Shown here: positions 1-8,850 of the stretch, one piece after another
Layout of the letters: each line of letters starts with the position of its first letter
How positions within the stretch are numbered: position 1 is the first letter of the stretch
Assembly: GCA_020845515.1 (NCBI GenBank)
Contig: JADLFQ010000046.1
Coordinates: 1 to 64,000, forward strand
DNA: 64,000 bases
Direction of reading: 5' to 3'
Source of the DNA: Anaerolineaceae bacterium
GTDB lineage: Bacteria; Chloroflexota; Anaerolineae; Anaerolineales; Anaerolineaceae
Notes under the pieces: model-generated
The model's input: the letters and a program-made list of their open reading frames with translations, nothing else
What the model was told of the DNA's origin: nothing
The model's database searches: none
Position numbers and translations under genes: made by a program

Positions 1-729
1 AAACTTGGTGTGAAGCGGCTGGACATCTGGTGCTGGCGGCTGGTGGATATGGCTGCGCTCTCGGCAGAATGCAAACGGGTTGGCTCGGTGATCAACTCGA
101 CGTTTGACGACCAGATGGGTTCGCTGGCTGACCCGAACGACAATGAGTTGACATTGCGTTCCTGGGCGGAGAGTCTGGAGATGGCAGAGCGCTATGGGGT
201 GGACACTCTTTTCATCTTCTCCAATCAGGTGGACCTGGTGAACGGCAAGGAATGGACACGGCGGTTATCGCGCTATGTCTCGGATGCGGAGCAGTACGCC
301 AATTTGCTGGATCAGAGCGAAAAAATTCTCAAGCTGGTGGAGCAAACCAAAGTTAAAGTGTGGGTGGAAGCTCTTAATACGTTCCATATTCAAGGCGGGG
401 TGCTGGTGCATGACCATGACCTGGCTGCCGACTGGGTGCGCCGGATGAACCATCCGCAGTTCCGCCTGGCTTTTGACTGTTACCACCAACAGCGCACGGC
501 AGGCAACCTGATGTACGGGCTGGAAGCCTACTACGGTCTTTACGATACCTTCCATGTGGGCGATGTGCCCACGCGACAGGAACCCGGTACCGGCGAGATT
601 AACTTTCCCAACCTGTGGGCAAAGCTGCGCTCGCTTGGTTTTGATGGCTATGTTGGGATGGAGTTCCGACCGTCGGGAAATGAAGCTGAAACATTTGAGC
701 GTGTCAAGGCAATTTTCAAAGCCGGTTAG
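1..729 (+). CDS. Hydroxypyruvate isomerase-like TIM-barrel protein (5' end outside window)
   Basis: The frame is open from the first base and ends with TAG at 727-729, so the start lies upstream of the window; the GTG at 10 is internal. About 242 codons are present and align with residues 25-264 of the next gene, so roughly 24 residues are missing. The family is the xylose-isomerase-like / AP-endonuclease-2 TIM barrel, nearest in motif to hydroxypyruvate isomerase: the C-terminal part has EPGTGEINFPNLW and GMEFRPS, and a metal-site-like FDCYHQQ. Likely role: isomerisation of a keto sugar or sugar acid in the cytoplasm. It lies before a second copy and a chain of dehydrogenases, an aldolase and a kinase. 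The substrate cannot be told from sequence. Confidence 0.85.
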   Translation, partial: KLGVKRLDIWCWRLVDMAALSAECKRVGSVINSTFDDQMGSLADPNDNELTLRSWAESLEMAERYGVDTLFIFSNQVDLVNGKEWTRRLSRYVSDAEQYANLLDQSEKILKLVEQTKVKVWVEALNTFHIQGGVLVHDHDLAADWVRRMNHPQFRLAFDCYHQQRTAGNLMYGLEAYYGLYDTFHVGDVPTRQEPGTGEINFPNLWAKLRSLGFDGYVGMEFRPSGNEAETFERVKAIFKAG

Positions 730-788
730 TGCATTATTCCAGGGGTGGCCGCGGTGAAATTGCCGGGGGTATTCCCCCAGGTTCTTCT

Positions 789-797
789 TGATATAAT
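789..797 (+). promoter_or_regulatory. Extended -10 promoter candidate before the second isomerase gene
   Basis: TGATATAAT at 789-797 is a full extended -10 element (TG, one base, then TATAAT at 792-797) about 100 bases before the ATG at 898. No good -35 is found 16-18 bases upstream, as is usual for extended -10 promoters. A small GGGGG-TATT-CCCCC hairpin lies just before it at 765-778, but no T-tract follows, so termination of the first gene there is doubtful. It suggests the operon from the second isomerase onward has its own start of transcription. Confidence 0.5.
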
Positions 798-897
798 GAA
801 GACTCCCCTGAAGGATTTGTAAATGTTTTCAAGAGGGCTTGCCTCCTGCATAGCGATGTTCGAACAGAAAAACTCTGTCTAAGAAGCGAGGCATAAG

Positions 898-1692
898 ATG
901 GAATTTACCGGATTTTTGAATTTCTGGTTTACTGACCGGCCCTTGGTCGAGCGAATCGAAGCTTTTTCCAGGCTGGGTATCCAGCGTGTTGGTGTATGGA
1001 GCTGGCGGATGGAGGATATGGCTGCCCTTTCGACTGAGTGCAAGCGGACTGGCTGTATTCTGGATTCCACCTTTGACGACCAGATGGGTTCGCTGGTTGA
1101 CCCAAACGAGAACGAGTTGACATTGCGTTCCTGGGCGGAGAGTCTGGAAATGGCAGAGCGCCATGGGGTGGAGAATCTGTTTATCTTTTCCAACCAGATC
1201 GAGCGTGCCTCCGGGCAGAGCCGGACACGGCGGCTTTCGCGCTATGTAACCGAAGCCGAACAGTACGCCAACTTGCTGGAGCAAACTGAAAAGATTTTAA
1301 AACTGGTTGAGCAAACGAAAGTGAAGGTGATTGCAGAGGTGCTCAATACATTTTACATCCAGGGCGATATTTTGGTGCGAGACCACGATCTTGTCGCGGA
1401 CTGGGTGCGCCGGATGAACCACCCGCAATTCAAGATGGTGTTTGATTTCTTCCATCAGCAGTTAACGGGCGGGAACCTGGCTTATAAAATGGAGGCGTGC
1501 TGGGGATTGTATGATACCATTCACGCGGCAGATGTCCCGGGACGGGTGGAACCCGGCACGGGCGAGATTAACTTCCCCAATCTGTGGGAGAAGCTGCGCT
1601 CGCTTGGTTTTGATGGCTATGTCGGGATGGAGTTCCGACCGTCAAGGAGTGAAGCCGAGACATTTAAGCATGTTAAGACAATTTTTAAATAG
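898..1692 (+). CDS. Hydroxypyruvate isomerase-like TIM-barrel protein (second copy)
   Basis: A complete 264-residue protein. The ATG at 898 is preceded by GCGAGG with 7-8 base spacing. It is a close paralogue of the truncated gene before it, with long blocks of identity (for example EIL..VEQTKVKV and DWVRRMNHPQF). Putative metal ligands of the xylose-isomerase-like fold are visible: a Glu in AEVLNTF near residue 147, FDFFHQQ near 182, His in THAADVPG near 210, and the Glu in GMEFRP near 247. EPGTGEINFP is typical of hydroxypyruvate isomerases. Likely cytosolic isomerase or epimerase in a sugar or sugar-acid pathway with the SDRs, aldolase and kinase downstream. The exact substrate is unknown. 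Confidence 0.85.
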   Translation: MEFTGFLNFWFTDRPLVERIEAFSRLGIQRVGVWSWRMEDMAALSTECKRTGCILDSTFDDQMGSLVDPNENELTLRSWAESLEMAERHGVENLFIFSNQIERASGQSRTRRLSRYVTEAEQYANLLEQTEKILKLVEQTKVKVIAEVLNTFYIQGDILVRDHDLVADWVRRMNHPQFKMVFDFFHQQLTGGNLAYKMEACWGLYDTIHAADVPGRVEPGTGEINFPNLWEKLRSLGFDGYVGMEFRPSRSEAETFKHVKTIFK

Positions 1693-1713
1693 TACAAAAC
1701 AGGAGTTTGTCGA

Positions 1714-2466
1714 ATGGAAATAAAAGGTAAAACTGCGCTGGTTACTGGCGGCGCGCAGCGCGTCGGTAAAGGGATCACGCTTGGATTGGCGCGCGCCGGA
1801 GCGAATATCGTCGTCAACTACCATAGCTCTGCTGAGGAAGCCGCACAAACCGTACGGGAAGCCGAAGCACTGGGTGTTTCAGGATTGGCGGTGCAGGCTG
1901 ATGTGTCCGATTGGGAACAGGTTCAGCGGATGTTTGAAGAGGTCAACAACAAAACCCCGGGTGTAGATATCCTGGTGAACAATTCCTCGCTTTTCCTTAC
2001 CACCCCGGTGCCGAGCATGGATATGGGAAACTGGCATAAAGTGACCAGTGTGCTCCTTGATGGCTCGTTCTATTGTACGAATATGGCCGCCTTTCACATG
2101 TTAGAGAAAAAAGAAGGGGCGGTGATCAATATAGTAGACTTGTCGGTCTGGGAAGCCTGGCCGAGATTTTCGGCGCACGCGGTTGGAAAATCCGGGCTGA
2201 TGGCGCTGACGCGCCAGTTCGCGTTAGACCTGGCACCGTATGTGCGAGTGAACGCGGTGTGCCCCGGGCCGGTGCTGCCCCCTGACCATTACAGCCCGGA
2301 AAAAATAAAGCGTTCTGCTGACAAGACTTTGCTGCACCGCTGGGGCTCCCCGGAGGATATTTCGAAGGCGGTGAACTTCCTGGTGGATGCGGACTATATC
2401 ACCGGCGAGGTGATCATCGTTGATGGCGGACAGCGCTTTGGACACCGCCAGACAGAAGAAGGTTAA
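1714..2466 (+). CDS. SDR-family oxidoreductase lacking the catalytic Tyr
   Basis: 250 residues; ATG preceded by ACAGGAG at good spacing. The N-terminal Rossmann motif TGGAQRVGKG (residues ~10-20) and the NNSS equivalent of NNAG near 90 place it in the short-chain dehydrogenase/reductase family. The active-site region reads SAHAVGKSG where relatives have YxxxK: the Lys is kept but the Tyr position holds His. The C-terminal ITGEVIIVDGGQR is classical. Some atypical SDRs lack the Tyr and do other chemistry or bind ligand only. It lies 21 bases after the isomerase gene and 57 bases before the aldolase gene, so it is most likely co-transcribed with them. Function is otherwise uncertain. Confidence 0.85.
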   Translation: MEIKGKTALVTGGAQRVGKGITLGLARAGANIVVNYHSSAEEAAQTVREAEALGVSGLAVQADVSDWEQVQRMFEEVNNKTPGVDILVNNSSLFLTTPVPSMDMGNWHKVTSVLLDGSFYCTNMAAFHMLEKKEGAVINIVDLSVWEAWPRFSAHAVGKSGLMALTRQFALDLAPYVRVNAVCPGPVLPPDHYSPEKIKRSADKTLLHRWGSPEDISKAVNFLVDADYITGEVIIVDGGQRFGHRQTEEG

Positions 2467-2523
2467 CTGCTCGCTGAATACCCGCGAGATTATCAATCAC
2501 CTATTATTAGAGGAGTAATAACC

Positions 2524-3309
2524 ATGAGCGTAGTACGAAGAATGAAACGAATTTTTGCACCTGATGGCAAAGCACTGATTGTTGCAATGGATCATGGCAG
2601 CATGGATGGTCCGTGCAAAGGGTTGGAAAACCCTGGAAAAACGATTGAAAAAATTGTAAGCGGTGGCGCCAATGCCATCCTGACAACTTATGGTATTTCG
2701 CGGCGCTATGCAGCGGAACTGGCTGGCATCGGTTTGATCATGCGCTCTGATGGCGGCGGCACTTCAATCGGCCCCGGAGGCGGCCCTGGCAGAATTTTCT
2801 TCCAGGTGGAAGAGGCTTTGCGGCTGGGCGCGGACGCGCTGGCGGTTTCGGCTTTTCCGGGCGCAGCGAATGAAGCAGAGACGTTGGAAAACCTGGCGTG
2901 TATTGCCGCCGAGGCGCACAAGTGGGGGCTTCCGGTGTTGGGCGAAATGGTGCCCGGCGGGTTTGATGTCAAGCCTGAGATGCGCACAACCGAAAACATT
3001 GCCCTGTCTGCCCGGGTGGGTTCTGAGTACGGTGCGGATATTATTAAAACCCCTTATGCAGACAATTTTACGGCAGTTACCAGCACCAGCTATGTGCCGG
3101 TTGTGATTCTGGGCGGGGCGAAGCGGGGCAAGGAACGCGATATGTTAGCGGATATTAAGGCAGCGATTGATGCTGGCGCTTCCGGCGTTGCCATTGGGCG
3201 TAACATCTGGCAGTCGGAGAACCCGGCTGCGATGACAGCAGCTGTGGCGGCCATCTTACATAAAAACGCCAGTGTTGACGAGGCGATGGATATTCTCACT
3301 AAAAAATAG
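2524..3309 (+). CDS. Class I DhnA/LsrF/DeoC-type aldolase
   Basis: 261 residues, ATG preceded by AGAGGAG. The sequence fits the DhnA-type fructose-bisphosphate aldolase / LsrF / 2-amino-3,7-dideoxy-heptulosonate synthase family: AMDHG near residue 22, the Schiff-base lysine in DIIKTPY near 175, GGAK near 197, and the phosphate-loop-like [11 protein letters not shown] near 220. It probably cleaves or forms a phosphorylated sugar or dicarbonyl intermediate. The neighbouring FGGY kinase could supply the phosphorylated substrate. LsrF (autoinducer-2 breakdown) is one possible relative, but no lsr transporter or LsrG-like gene is present, so the substrate stays open. Confidence 0.85.
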   Translation: MSVVRRMKRIFAPDGKALIVAMDHGSMDGPCKGLENPGKTIEKIVSGGANAILTTYGISRRYAAELAGIGLIMRSDGGGTSIGPGGGPGRIFFQVEEALRLGADALAVSAFPGAANEAETLENLACIAAEAHKWGLPVLGEMVPGGFDVKPEMRTTENIALSARVGSEYGADIIKTPYADNFTAVTSTSYVPVVILGGAKRGKERDMLADIKAAIDAGASGVAIGRNIWQSENPAAMTAAVAAILHKNASVDEAMDILTKK

Positions 3310-3330
3310 GAATCATAGGAAGAGTGAAAA

Positions 3331-4125
3331 ATGAAACCAGATTTTAAACGCTTTGTCGGACAGGTGGCTGTAGTTACCGGCGGCGCCAAGGGCATCGGCG
3401 GCGCGTGTGCGCTGCGTTTTGCCCAAGAGGGCGCCAACGTGGCGATTTTAGATGTGGACATGAAGGCGGGCGAAGAAAACGCCAAAGCTTGCATGGCTGA
3501 GGGCGTGGAGGCGCTGGTGCTGAATTGCAACGTGGCGGATGAGACCAGCATGCAGGCGGCCATTGATGCGGTTGTGAATAAGTGGGGACGGATTGATGTG
3601 CTGGTGGCGGCTGCGGGCATCTACAGCGGCAAGCCGCTGACCGAAGTGACGATGAAGCAGTGGCAACGCTTGATTGATATCAACCTGACCGGCGTTTTCC
3701 TGAGCAATCGTGCGGTGGCACCGGTAATGATGAAACAGAAATCCGGAAGCATTATTAATATCTCCTCCATGGCCGGGAAAACCAGCTTCCCTGCTTCGGC
3801 GGAATATTCGGCCTCCAAGAGCGGCGTGATTGGTCTGACCCGCACGGTCGCGATGGATATGGCGCCGTATAACGTAACCGTTAACGCCATCTGCCCAGGC
3901 AACACTGTAACCGACATGGTGGTCAAAGAAGTATCGGTGCAGGTGAGCGCGGCGGTTGGCATGAGCCCGGAAGAATGGATACAGATGCGCGCCAACGATG
4001 CGCCGCTGAAACGGCTGGCCGAACCGTGGGAGATGGGAGGCGTGGCGGCTTTTCTGGCTTCGCAGGATTCCCGATATATTACCGCACAGTCCATTGAGGT
4101 GGACGGCGGCATCATTATGACATAG
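3331..4125 (+). CDS. SDR-family oxidoreductase
   Basis: A 264-residue classical SDR with the [10 protein letters not shown] nucleotide motif at the N terminus, an AAAG-type loop near 92, a Ser in INISSMAGK near 142 and the catalytic EYSASKSG (YxxxK) near 157. The C-terminal VDGGI ends the fold. It is likely an NAD(P)-dependent polyol or sugar-acid dehydrogenase. ATG follows GGAAGAGTG. It sits 21 bases after the aldolase and 16 bases before the zinc dehydrogenase, so it belongs to the operon. Unlike the SDR at 1714, all catalytic residues are in place. Confidence 0.88.
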   Translation: MKPDFKRFVGQVAVVTGGAKGIGGACALRFAQEGANVAILDVDMKAGEENAKACMAEGVEALVLNCNVADETSMQAAIDAVVNKWGRIDVLVAAAGIYSGKPLTEVTMKQWQRLIDINLTGVFLSNRAVAPVMMKQKSGSIINISSMAGKTSFPASAEYSASKSGVIGLTRTVAMDMAPYNVTVNAICPGNTVTDMVVKEVSVQVSAAVGMSPEEWIQMRANDAPLKRLAEPWEMGGVAAFLASQDSRYITAQSIEVDGGIIMT

Positions 4126-4141
4126 ACAGGACGAGGTTGGC

Positions 4142-5182
4142 GTGACCAAAACAAGAACAACGATTTTCACTGGACCCAAGCAGCTTGAAGTTAAGGAGGT
4201 GGAGTTACCGCCTCTGGGAGAGCGGCAGGTGCTTGTCAAGATAAAAGCTTGCGCGATTTGCACCTGGGAACAGCGCTTTTACAAAGGTTCTGCAAGCGAA
4301 GACTACCCTTTCCGTGGCGGGCACGAAACCTCCGGTGAGGTGGTTGCGTTGGGAAGCGGAGCCAAGACAGACGCCAAACCCGGCGACGGCGCCGCGCTGG
4401 CGATTATGAATCGCTGTGGTTCATGCGATAACTGCCGGCGTGGTATGGATAATTTTTGCGAGAACGATGACGGCGGGAAGGGGATTGCTGGCCTGCCGTG
4501 GGGACCTGGGGGGTTGAGCGATTATATAATCGTGGAAGATTATCAACTTTATAAAGTGAACGCGGTGCACGATTACGCCGCGCTGGCGCTGGCAGAACCG
4601 GTAGCTTGTGTGCTGCGCAGTGTACATACTCCCGAATTGGAAGAGGGTGATACTGTTTTGGTGCAAGGCGTGGGGATGATGGGCTTGCTGCATGTGCAAC
4701 TGCTGCAACACCGCGGGGTGCGCGTCCTGGTCAGTGAGCCTGATGCTGCCAGGCGCAAGAAAGCATTGGAAGAAGGCGCTATCGCGGGTTATAACCCGAT
4801 GGAAGCAGACGGGAAACAATTTGTCAAGGACCATACCGGCGGAAGAGGCGTAAAAGCTGTATTCTTCACCGCGGGAGGGGTTCCGGCAGTTGAGGCGGGT
4901 ATTCCGCTGCTTGCCAAGCGTGGTTGGATGTGCCTGTACGGTTCAATTCACCCGAAAGGGATGATGGCAATTGACCCGAATATTATTCACTATGAAGAAT
5001 TGGTGATCACGGGGAGTTTCTCGCATACCAAAGCGAGTTTCCGTCAGGCGGTGGCTTTGCTGGCGCAAGGACAGGTGAACACGGCACCTTTCATCAGCGA
5101 GCGGGTCGCTTTCCCGAATGTTGACTATGCCTTTGAACGCGCCATCAGCCCGGATACTTACCGGGTGGTGATGGAATTTTAG
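4142..5182 (+). CDS. Zinc-dependent medium-chain alcohol/polyol dehydrogenase
   Basis: 346 residues from a GTG start preceded by ACGAGG. The structural zinc lobe is complete (RCGSCDNCRRGMDNFC, near residues 98-113) and GGHETSGEV near 60 carries the catalytic-zinc His and Glu. The Rossmann part has GVGMMG near 176. This is the medium-chain dehydrogenase/reductase family that includes sorbitol, threonine and galactitol-phosphate dehydrogenases. It probably oxidises a polyol or sugar alcohol with NAD(P). It sits between an SDR and an FGGY kinase, with 18 bases to the next gene. The specific substrate is not recognisable. Confidence 0.87.
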   Translation: MTKTRTTIFTGPKQLEVKEVELPPLGERQVLVKIKACAICTWEQRFYKGSASEDYPFRGGHETSGEVVALGSGAKTDAKPGDGAALAIMNRCGSCDNCRRGMDNFCENDDGGKGIAGLPWGPGGLSDYIIVEDYQLYKVNAVHDYAALALAEPVACVLRSVHTPELEEGDTVLVQGVGMMGLLHVQLLQHRGVRVLVSEPDAARRKKALEEGAIAGYNPMEADGKQFVKDHTGGRGVKAVFFTAGGVPAVEAGIPLLAKRGWMCLYGSIHPKGMMAIDPNIIHYEELVITGSFSHTKASFRQAVALLAQGQVNTAPFISERVAFPNVDYAFERAISPDTYRVVMEF

Positions 5183-5200
5183 TGCAAGACGGGAGTTATC

Positions 5201-6721
5201 TTGTCGCCTGATAAAGTATTACTGGGAATTGACATTGGCACACAAGCTGTAAAGGCGCTGGCAGTGGATTTGAAAGGCCGCGTTCTGGCACAAACTGCGC
5301 TGGAACGCGGCCCGCAACACCCGCGCCCGGGCTGGGTGGAGATGGATGCCGCCCAGGACTTGTGGAATCCGGCGGCACAGCTTCTGCGGCGGCTATTCCG
5401 GAGCGAAAAAATTAACCCGCAGGATGTGGCTGTGGTGGGGGTGAGCGCGCTGGTGCCTTGCCTGTGTGCGCTGGATGAGCATGGCAGCCCGGTGAGCGAG
5501 GTTATTTTGTATTCCGATAACCGCGCACTAAAAGAACTGGAATGGGTCAACCAAACGGCAGAACTCAACCTTACCGCCGAGGCTGTCATTCCCAAGCTGG
5601 TTTGGCTGCGCAACAACCACCCCGACCGCTTCAGCCGCATTCGGACCATCTTCTCTGCACATAACTATGTGGTGTACCGGCTGACGGGTGCGCGCCATGT
5701 GGATTACGATACTGCCGGGATTCTGGGCGGGATTTTAGACTCGCGTGCCAGGCGCTGGAAAGAAGAAGTTTTTGAGCGCCTTGATCTCCCTTTGCCCATC
5801 CTGCCGCCGCTCTCTGCGGCGACTGGGCTGGTGGGAACAGTGACACCGGAAGCTTCCCGGCAGACCGGATTGCCTGCCGGCACCCCGGTAATTGCCGGTA
5901 CGGGTGACACCTTCCCGACGATTGTTGGGTGCGGCGTGATTGATGTGGGCGATGCGATGGTCTCGTATGGAACCACCGGCCTGCTCACATTGGCGCAGAA
6001 ACCGCTGGCGCTTTCTGCGGGGGGGCCGCATTTTGACGATGGCAGCGGGGAAGCCTCGCTTTTGTGGATCGCGAACATTCTTTCTGCCGGGCGGTTGATC
6101 CGCTGGTATTTTGAGCAATTTGGCCAGATGGAGGAGATTGTTGCAGGCCGCATGAGAACGAGCATGCATGATTTACTCGATGCTCAGGCGGGGTACCTGC
6201 CGCCGGGTGCGGATGGTTTGATCGCGCTGCCACACTGGCTTGGCCGCCGCACCCCATTGCCCGACGCGCACATGCGCGGAGCGCTGCTTGGTTTTACCCC
6301 CAGCCACACCCCGGCACACATCTACCGTGCCATCCTGGAAGCTTTTGGCTACAATATGCGCCAGTCTTTTGAGGCAGTGCGGCCACTGGCGAAACGGATG
6401 GTCGCCACAGCAGGAGGGGCACGCAGCCGTTTGTGGCGGCAGATTGTCGCCGATATTCTCAAGACACCGCTCGAGTATTATCCTGCTGCCAGCGGCGCGT
6501 TAGGCATTGCTTTTCTGGCAGGCTACGCTGCCGGTCTCATCCAAGACTTTGGCACAATTAAAAACACCTGGCTGCAAGACCCACAAATCACACTGCCTGA
6601 TGAACAGGCATCTTCAGTTTACGACCACTATTTTGAAATCTATTGCAATTTTGACCGCCAAGCGGCGGCGACTTTTGCGAAACTGGCACAGGTTACCGCC
6701 CAACCCATAGGCGAAGCGTGA
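5201..6721 (+). CDS. FGGY-family carbohydrate kinase (xylulokinase-like)
   Basis: 506 residues from TTG, chosen because GGGAG lies seven bases before it and the fold starts at once with LLGIDIGTQAVKAL. ATP/sugar-binding landmarks of FGGY kinases are visible: PGWVEMD near 45, GTGDTF near 230 with SYGTTG near 250, and a C-terminal TAGGARSRLWRQI (adenosine loop) near 405. It should phosphorylate a keto sugar, polyol or sugar acid, feeding the aldolase of the same operon. Sequence alone does not distinguish xylulose, ribulose, fuculose or erythritol-type substrates. The stop lies 18 bases before the chosen start of the regulator gene. Confidence 0.88.
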   Translation: MSPDKVLLGIDIGTQAVKALAVDLKGRVLAQTALERGPQHPRPGWVEMDAAQDLWNPAAQLLRRLFRSEKINPQDVAVVGVSALVPCLCALDEHGSPVSEVILYSDNRALKELEWVNQTAELNLTAEAVIPKLVWLRNNHPDRFSRIRTIFSAHNYVVYRLTGARHVDYDTAGILGGILDSRARRWKEEVFERLDLPLPILPPLSAATGLVGTVTPEASRQTGLPAGTPVIAGTGDTFPTIVGCGVIDVGDAMVSYGTTGLLTLAQKPLALSAGGPHFDDGSGEASLLWIANILSAGRLIRWYFEQFGQMEEIVAGRMRTSMHDLLDAQAGYLPPGADGLIALPHWLGRRTPLPDAHMRGALLGFTPSHTPAHIYRAILEAFGYNMRQSFEAVRPLAKRMVATAGGARSRLWRQIVADILKTPLEYYPAASGALGIAFLAGYAAGLIQDFGTIKNTWLQDPQITLPDEQASSVYDHYFEIYCNFDRQAAATFAKLAQVTAQPIGEA

Positions 6722-6739
6722 GCCTTGGAAGAGGTTAGC

Positions 6740-7393
6740 TTGATAACTAAAAAAACCAGCAACGAGCAGGGACGCATTAGCGGGCGCCTGAGGAAAAAGC
6801 GACTTCAAGCAGGTTTGAGTATTCGCGAGCTGGCAAGGCGCACCAACCTGACAGCATCCTTCCTCAGCCAGGTGGAAAATGAAAAAGCGAACCTTTCACT
6901 GGAGTCGCTGCGGCGCATATCTGAGGTTTTGGGCGTACAAATGTTGTATTTTCTTTCCGATTTTCCGGACAGCAGTGTTGAGTCCATGGCAGTTCCTGAA
7001 AGCTTGATTACCCCTGACGGATTGGCGGAGGCGCGGAATCTGTTAGACCGCACCTACCCACTGATCAAAGCAGATTTAAGGCCACAACTCTCTTTGCCGG
7101 ATGCCGGTGTTACGTATGAATTGCTGACCTCACGCCTTGACCATAAAATGGAAGCCTTTTTGGGGAGAATATCACCGGGAACAGGAAATGTGAGCAATAC
7201 GTTAAGGACTGCGACGGAGGAATTTGTCTTTGTTCTTTCCGGTGTGTTGAAGGTGGGAATTAAGGACCGGATTTTTCTGGTTGAAGCGGGAGATTCGATC
7301 TATTTTGAAGGGCAGTCTCTGACTTATATGGCAAATGGCAGCGATACCGAGGAGACTGTCTGGCTCTCGGTGGTCTCACCTCCGGCGTTTTAG
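6740..7393 (+). CDS. XRE-family regulator with C-terminal cupin domain
   Basis: 217 residues from TTG 6740, preferred over TTG 6725 because GGAAGAGG lies five bases before it. Residues ~10-65 form an XRE helix-turn-helix (RLRKKRLQAGLSIRELARR, then SFLSQVE). The C-terminal half is a small cupin (EEFVFVLSGVLKVG...AGDSIYFEG) that may bind the pathway ligand. This layout is common in regulators of catabolic operons. As the last gene of the 1-7393 block it probably controls that block, or the strong promoter that follows at 7425. Which of the two is not visible. Confidence 0.85.
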   Translation: MITKKTSNEQGRISGRLRKKRLQAGLSIRELARRTNLTASFLSQVENEKANLSLESLRRISEVLGVQMLYFLSDFPDSSVESMAVPESLITPDGLAEARNLLDRTYPLIKADLRPQLSLPDAGVTYELLTSRLDHKMEAFLGRISPGTGNVSNTLRTATEEFVFVLSGVLKVGIKDRIFLVEAGDSIYFEGQSLTYMANGSDTEETVWLSVVSPPAF

Positions 7394-7424
7394 GCTGGGG
7401 AAATCCATCCCGATAAAGTGCTAC

Positions 7425-7454
7425 TTGACTTTGTGTACTTAAATATTATATAAT
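7425..7454 (+). promoter_or_regulatory. Strong sigma70-type promoter of the mch-importer operon
   Basis: TTGACT at 7425-7430 and a perfect TATAAT at 7449-7454 are separated by 18 bases. It lies 32 bases after the regulator stop, about 70 bases before the short ORF at 7528 and 425 bases before the mch ATG. It is the best promoter on the plus strand in the first 15 kb. No clear operator palindrome is seen around it. Confidence 0.7.
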
Positions 7455-7527
7455 CCTTTTCATTACAGATAACAAACCTTGTGCAAGTATTTTTCGATTC
7501 GACGATTTAAGTTTGAGGAGAGATTTT

Positions 7528-7662
7528 ATGCAGAGGTATCGTTTTGAAAAACGGGTAGTACCGTGGAGCAATTTCCCGGACGCATATTCAAATGACAGCG
7601 CAGCTATGTGTCAATTTCCTGCCGTTGCTGAACCTCCCGATACTTTATGTCTTGGCAACTGA
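7528..7662 (+). CDS. Short ORF (44 codons) in frame with mch, ended by TGA
   Basis: ATG 7528 is preceded by GAGGAGAG with about seven bases of spacing, downstream of the strong promoter. It encodes 44 residues starting MQRYRFEKRVVPWSNF and ending at TGA 7660-7662. The same frame continues past the TGA without any other stop for 72 codons into mch (ATG 7879). A five-base-pair stem with a GAAAA loop follows at 7666-7680. I do not recognise the sequence. It may be a leader peptide, a broken N-terminal extension of mch, or a recoded TGA. Its own good ribosome site argues that it is translated. Confidence 0.45.
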   Translation: MQRYRFEKRVVPWSNFPDAYSNDSAAMCQFPAVAEPPDTLCLGN

Positions 7663-7878
7663 GCAAAGTGGAAAACACTTCTAGTAACAGCAATCCCCAC
7701 GACCCTTTATCCTAGGTTCTACAAAATTTATCTGGACGCTCTGGACCTGACGGAGTTTCCATTAACCCGGTTGACCTGCAATAGCGAATGGTATGATGCT
7801 TCGACAATGGGAGAAATTTCTCAACAAATTGCTTGTAAACCTACAGCCAATTCTTATCATTCATTACGGAGGCAAGGC

Positions 7879-8850
7879 ATGATTAGTATCAATCGAGAAG
7901 CAATGAAACTTGTCCGAGAGATTCTTGAATCTCCGGCGGTATTTGATGTGCAGGTTTCGCAACTTCAAAACGGCGCCACAGTAATTGATATGGGGCAAAA
8001 AGCTATGGGAACATGGCTTGCGGCAAAGTATTACACCTTGATCAGTATGGGCGGTATCGGACAGGTGAGTTATGAAGGTTTTATGCTCGACCATGTCTCT
8101 TTGCCTGCCGTAAGAGTGATGATTGATTATCCAATTGAAACTTGCGTCGCTTCCCAAATAGCAGGCTGGAGACTGGAATCAGGAGAGGATTCGGTAATCG
8201 TTGCAGGACCAGCCCGAGCTTTGAATAAAAAGAACCCGGATCATTTTATGAAAATTGTTCCATACCGGGACGAAAATAATGAGGGAGTCATTGCTCTACA
8301 GACTGCCAGGCCTATCTCGGAAGGGATAGCTGCACAGATTGCCGAATCTTGTGGGCTGGCGCCGCAGAATCTTTATATTCTGGTTGCAGCGAATTCCAGT
8401 TTGGTTTGTGCAGTTCAAGTATCGGCGCGGGTGATTGATATTTTATTACACCGGCTTGCAGTTGCAGATTTTGATATTAATATCTCTCGATTTGGACAAG
8501 GGTACTGCGTCATTCCTCCTTTGATAAATGACCAGCATATTTCTTTTGGACGGATCAATGATGCTATTGTGTATGGCAGTGTTGCTATGTTGTACGTCGA
8601 AGGGGACGATGAGGAAATCGAGAACATAGTCAAACAAATACCCTCTTCGGTTTCCCCGGTTTATGGGAGGCCCTTTCTTGAAATTTATGAGGATGCAGGG
8701 CGGGATTTCTATAATATTCCGATGAATTTGAACTCCCCTGCTGTAGTGCACATAAATAATTTAAACTCCGGAAACACCTTTAGCGCAGGGGAAATTAATT
8801 ATGATGTGCTCAGTCATTCTTTCTTTGGAAAGCCGTCATCAAAAAAGTAA
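7879..8850 (+). CDS. mch: Methenyltetrahydromethanopterin cyclohydrolase family protein
   Basis: 323 residues from ATG 7879, chosen because GGAGG at 7868-7872 lies six bases before it and MISINREAM matches the usual Mch N terminus; the frame is open further upstream. Landmarks: LQNGATVIDMG near 32, ASQIAGW near 92, the hallmark GPARAL near 110, NLYILVAANSSLVCAVQVSARV near 165-190 and GRINDAIVYG near 230. Mch converts methenyl-H4MPT to formyl-H4MPT in methanogens and in H4MPT-using bacteria. No fae, ftr, fwd/fhc or mtdB gene is in the window. Instead a BMP-type importer and a Mer-like gene follow in the same transcription unit. Substrate here may be H4MPT or another cyclic pterin/amidine; that is open. 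Confidence 0.88.
   Translation: MISINREAMKLVREILESPAVFDVQVSQLQNGATVIDMGQKAMGTWLAAKYYTLISMGGIGQVSYEGFMLDHVSLPAVRVMIDYPIETCVASQIAGWRLESGEDSVIVAGPARALNKKNPDHFMKIVPYRDENNEGVIALQTARPISEGIAAQIAESCGLAPQNLYILVAANSSLVCAVQVSARVIDILLHRLAVADFDINISRFGQGYCVIPPLINDQHISFGRINDAIVYGSVAMLYVEGDDEEIENIVKQIPSSVSPVYGRPFLEIYEDAGRDFYNIPMNLNSPAVVHINNLNSGNTFSAGEINYDVLSHSFFGKPSSKK

Noticed and set aside
765-778. GGGGG-TATT-CCCCC hairpin as terminator of the first gene.
   Set aside because: The stem is only five pairs and no T-tract follows; it may be chance in a GC-rich gap.
3448-4263. A long open frame on the minus strand opposite the second SDR.
   Set aside because: It lies wholly over a clear SDR gene and the following dehydrogenase start; its product is His/Arg-rich with no motif. 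It is a shadow of GC-biased codons.
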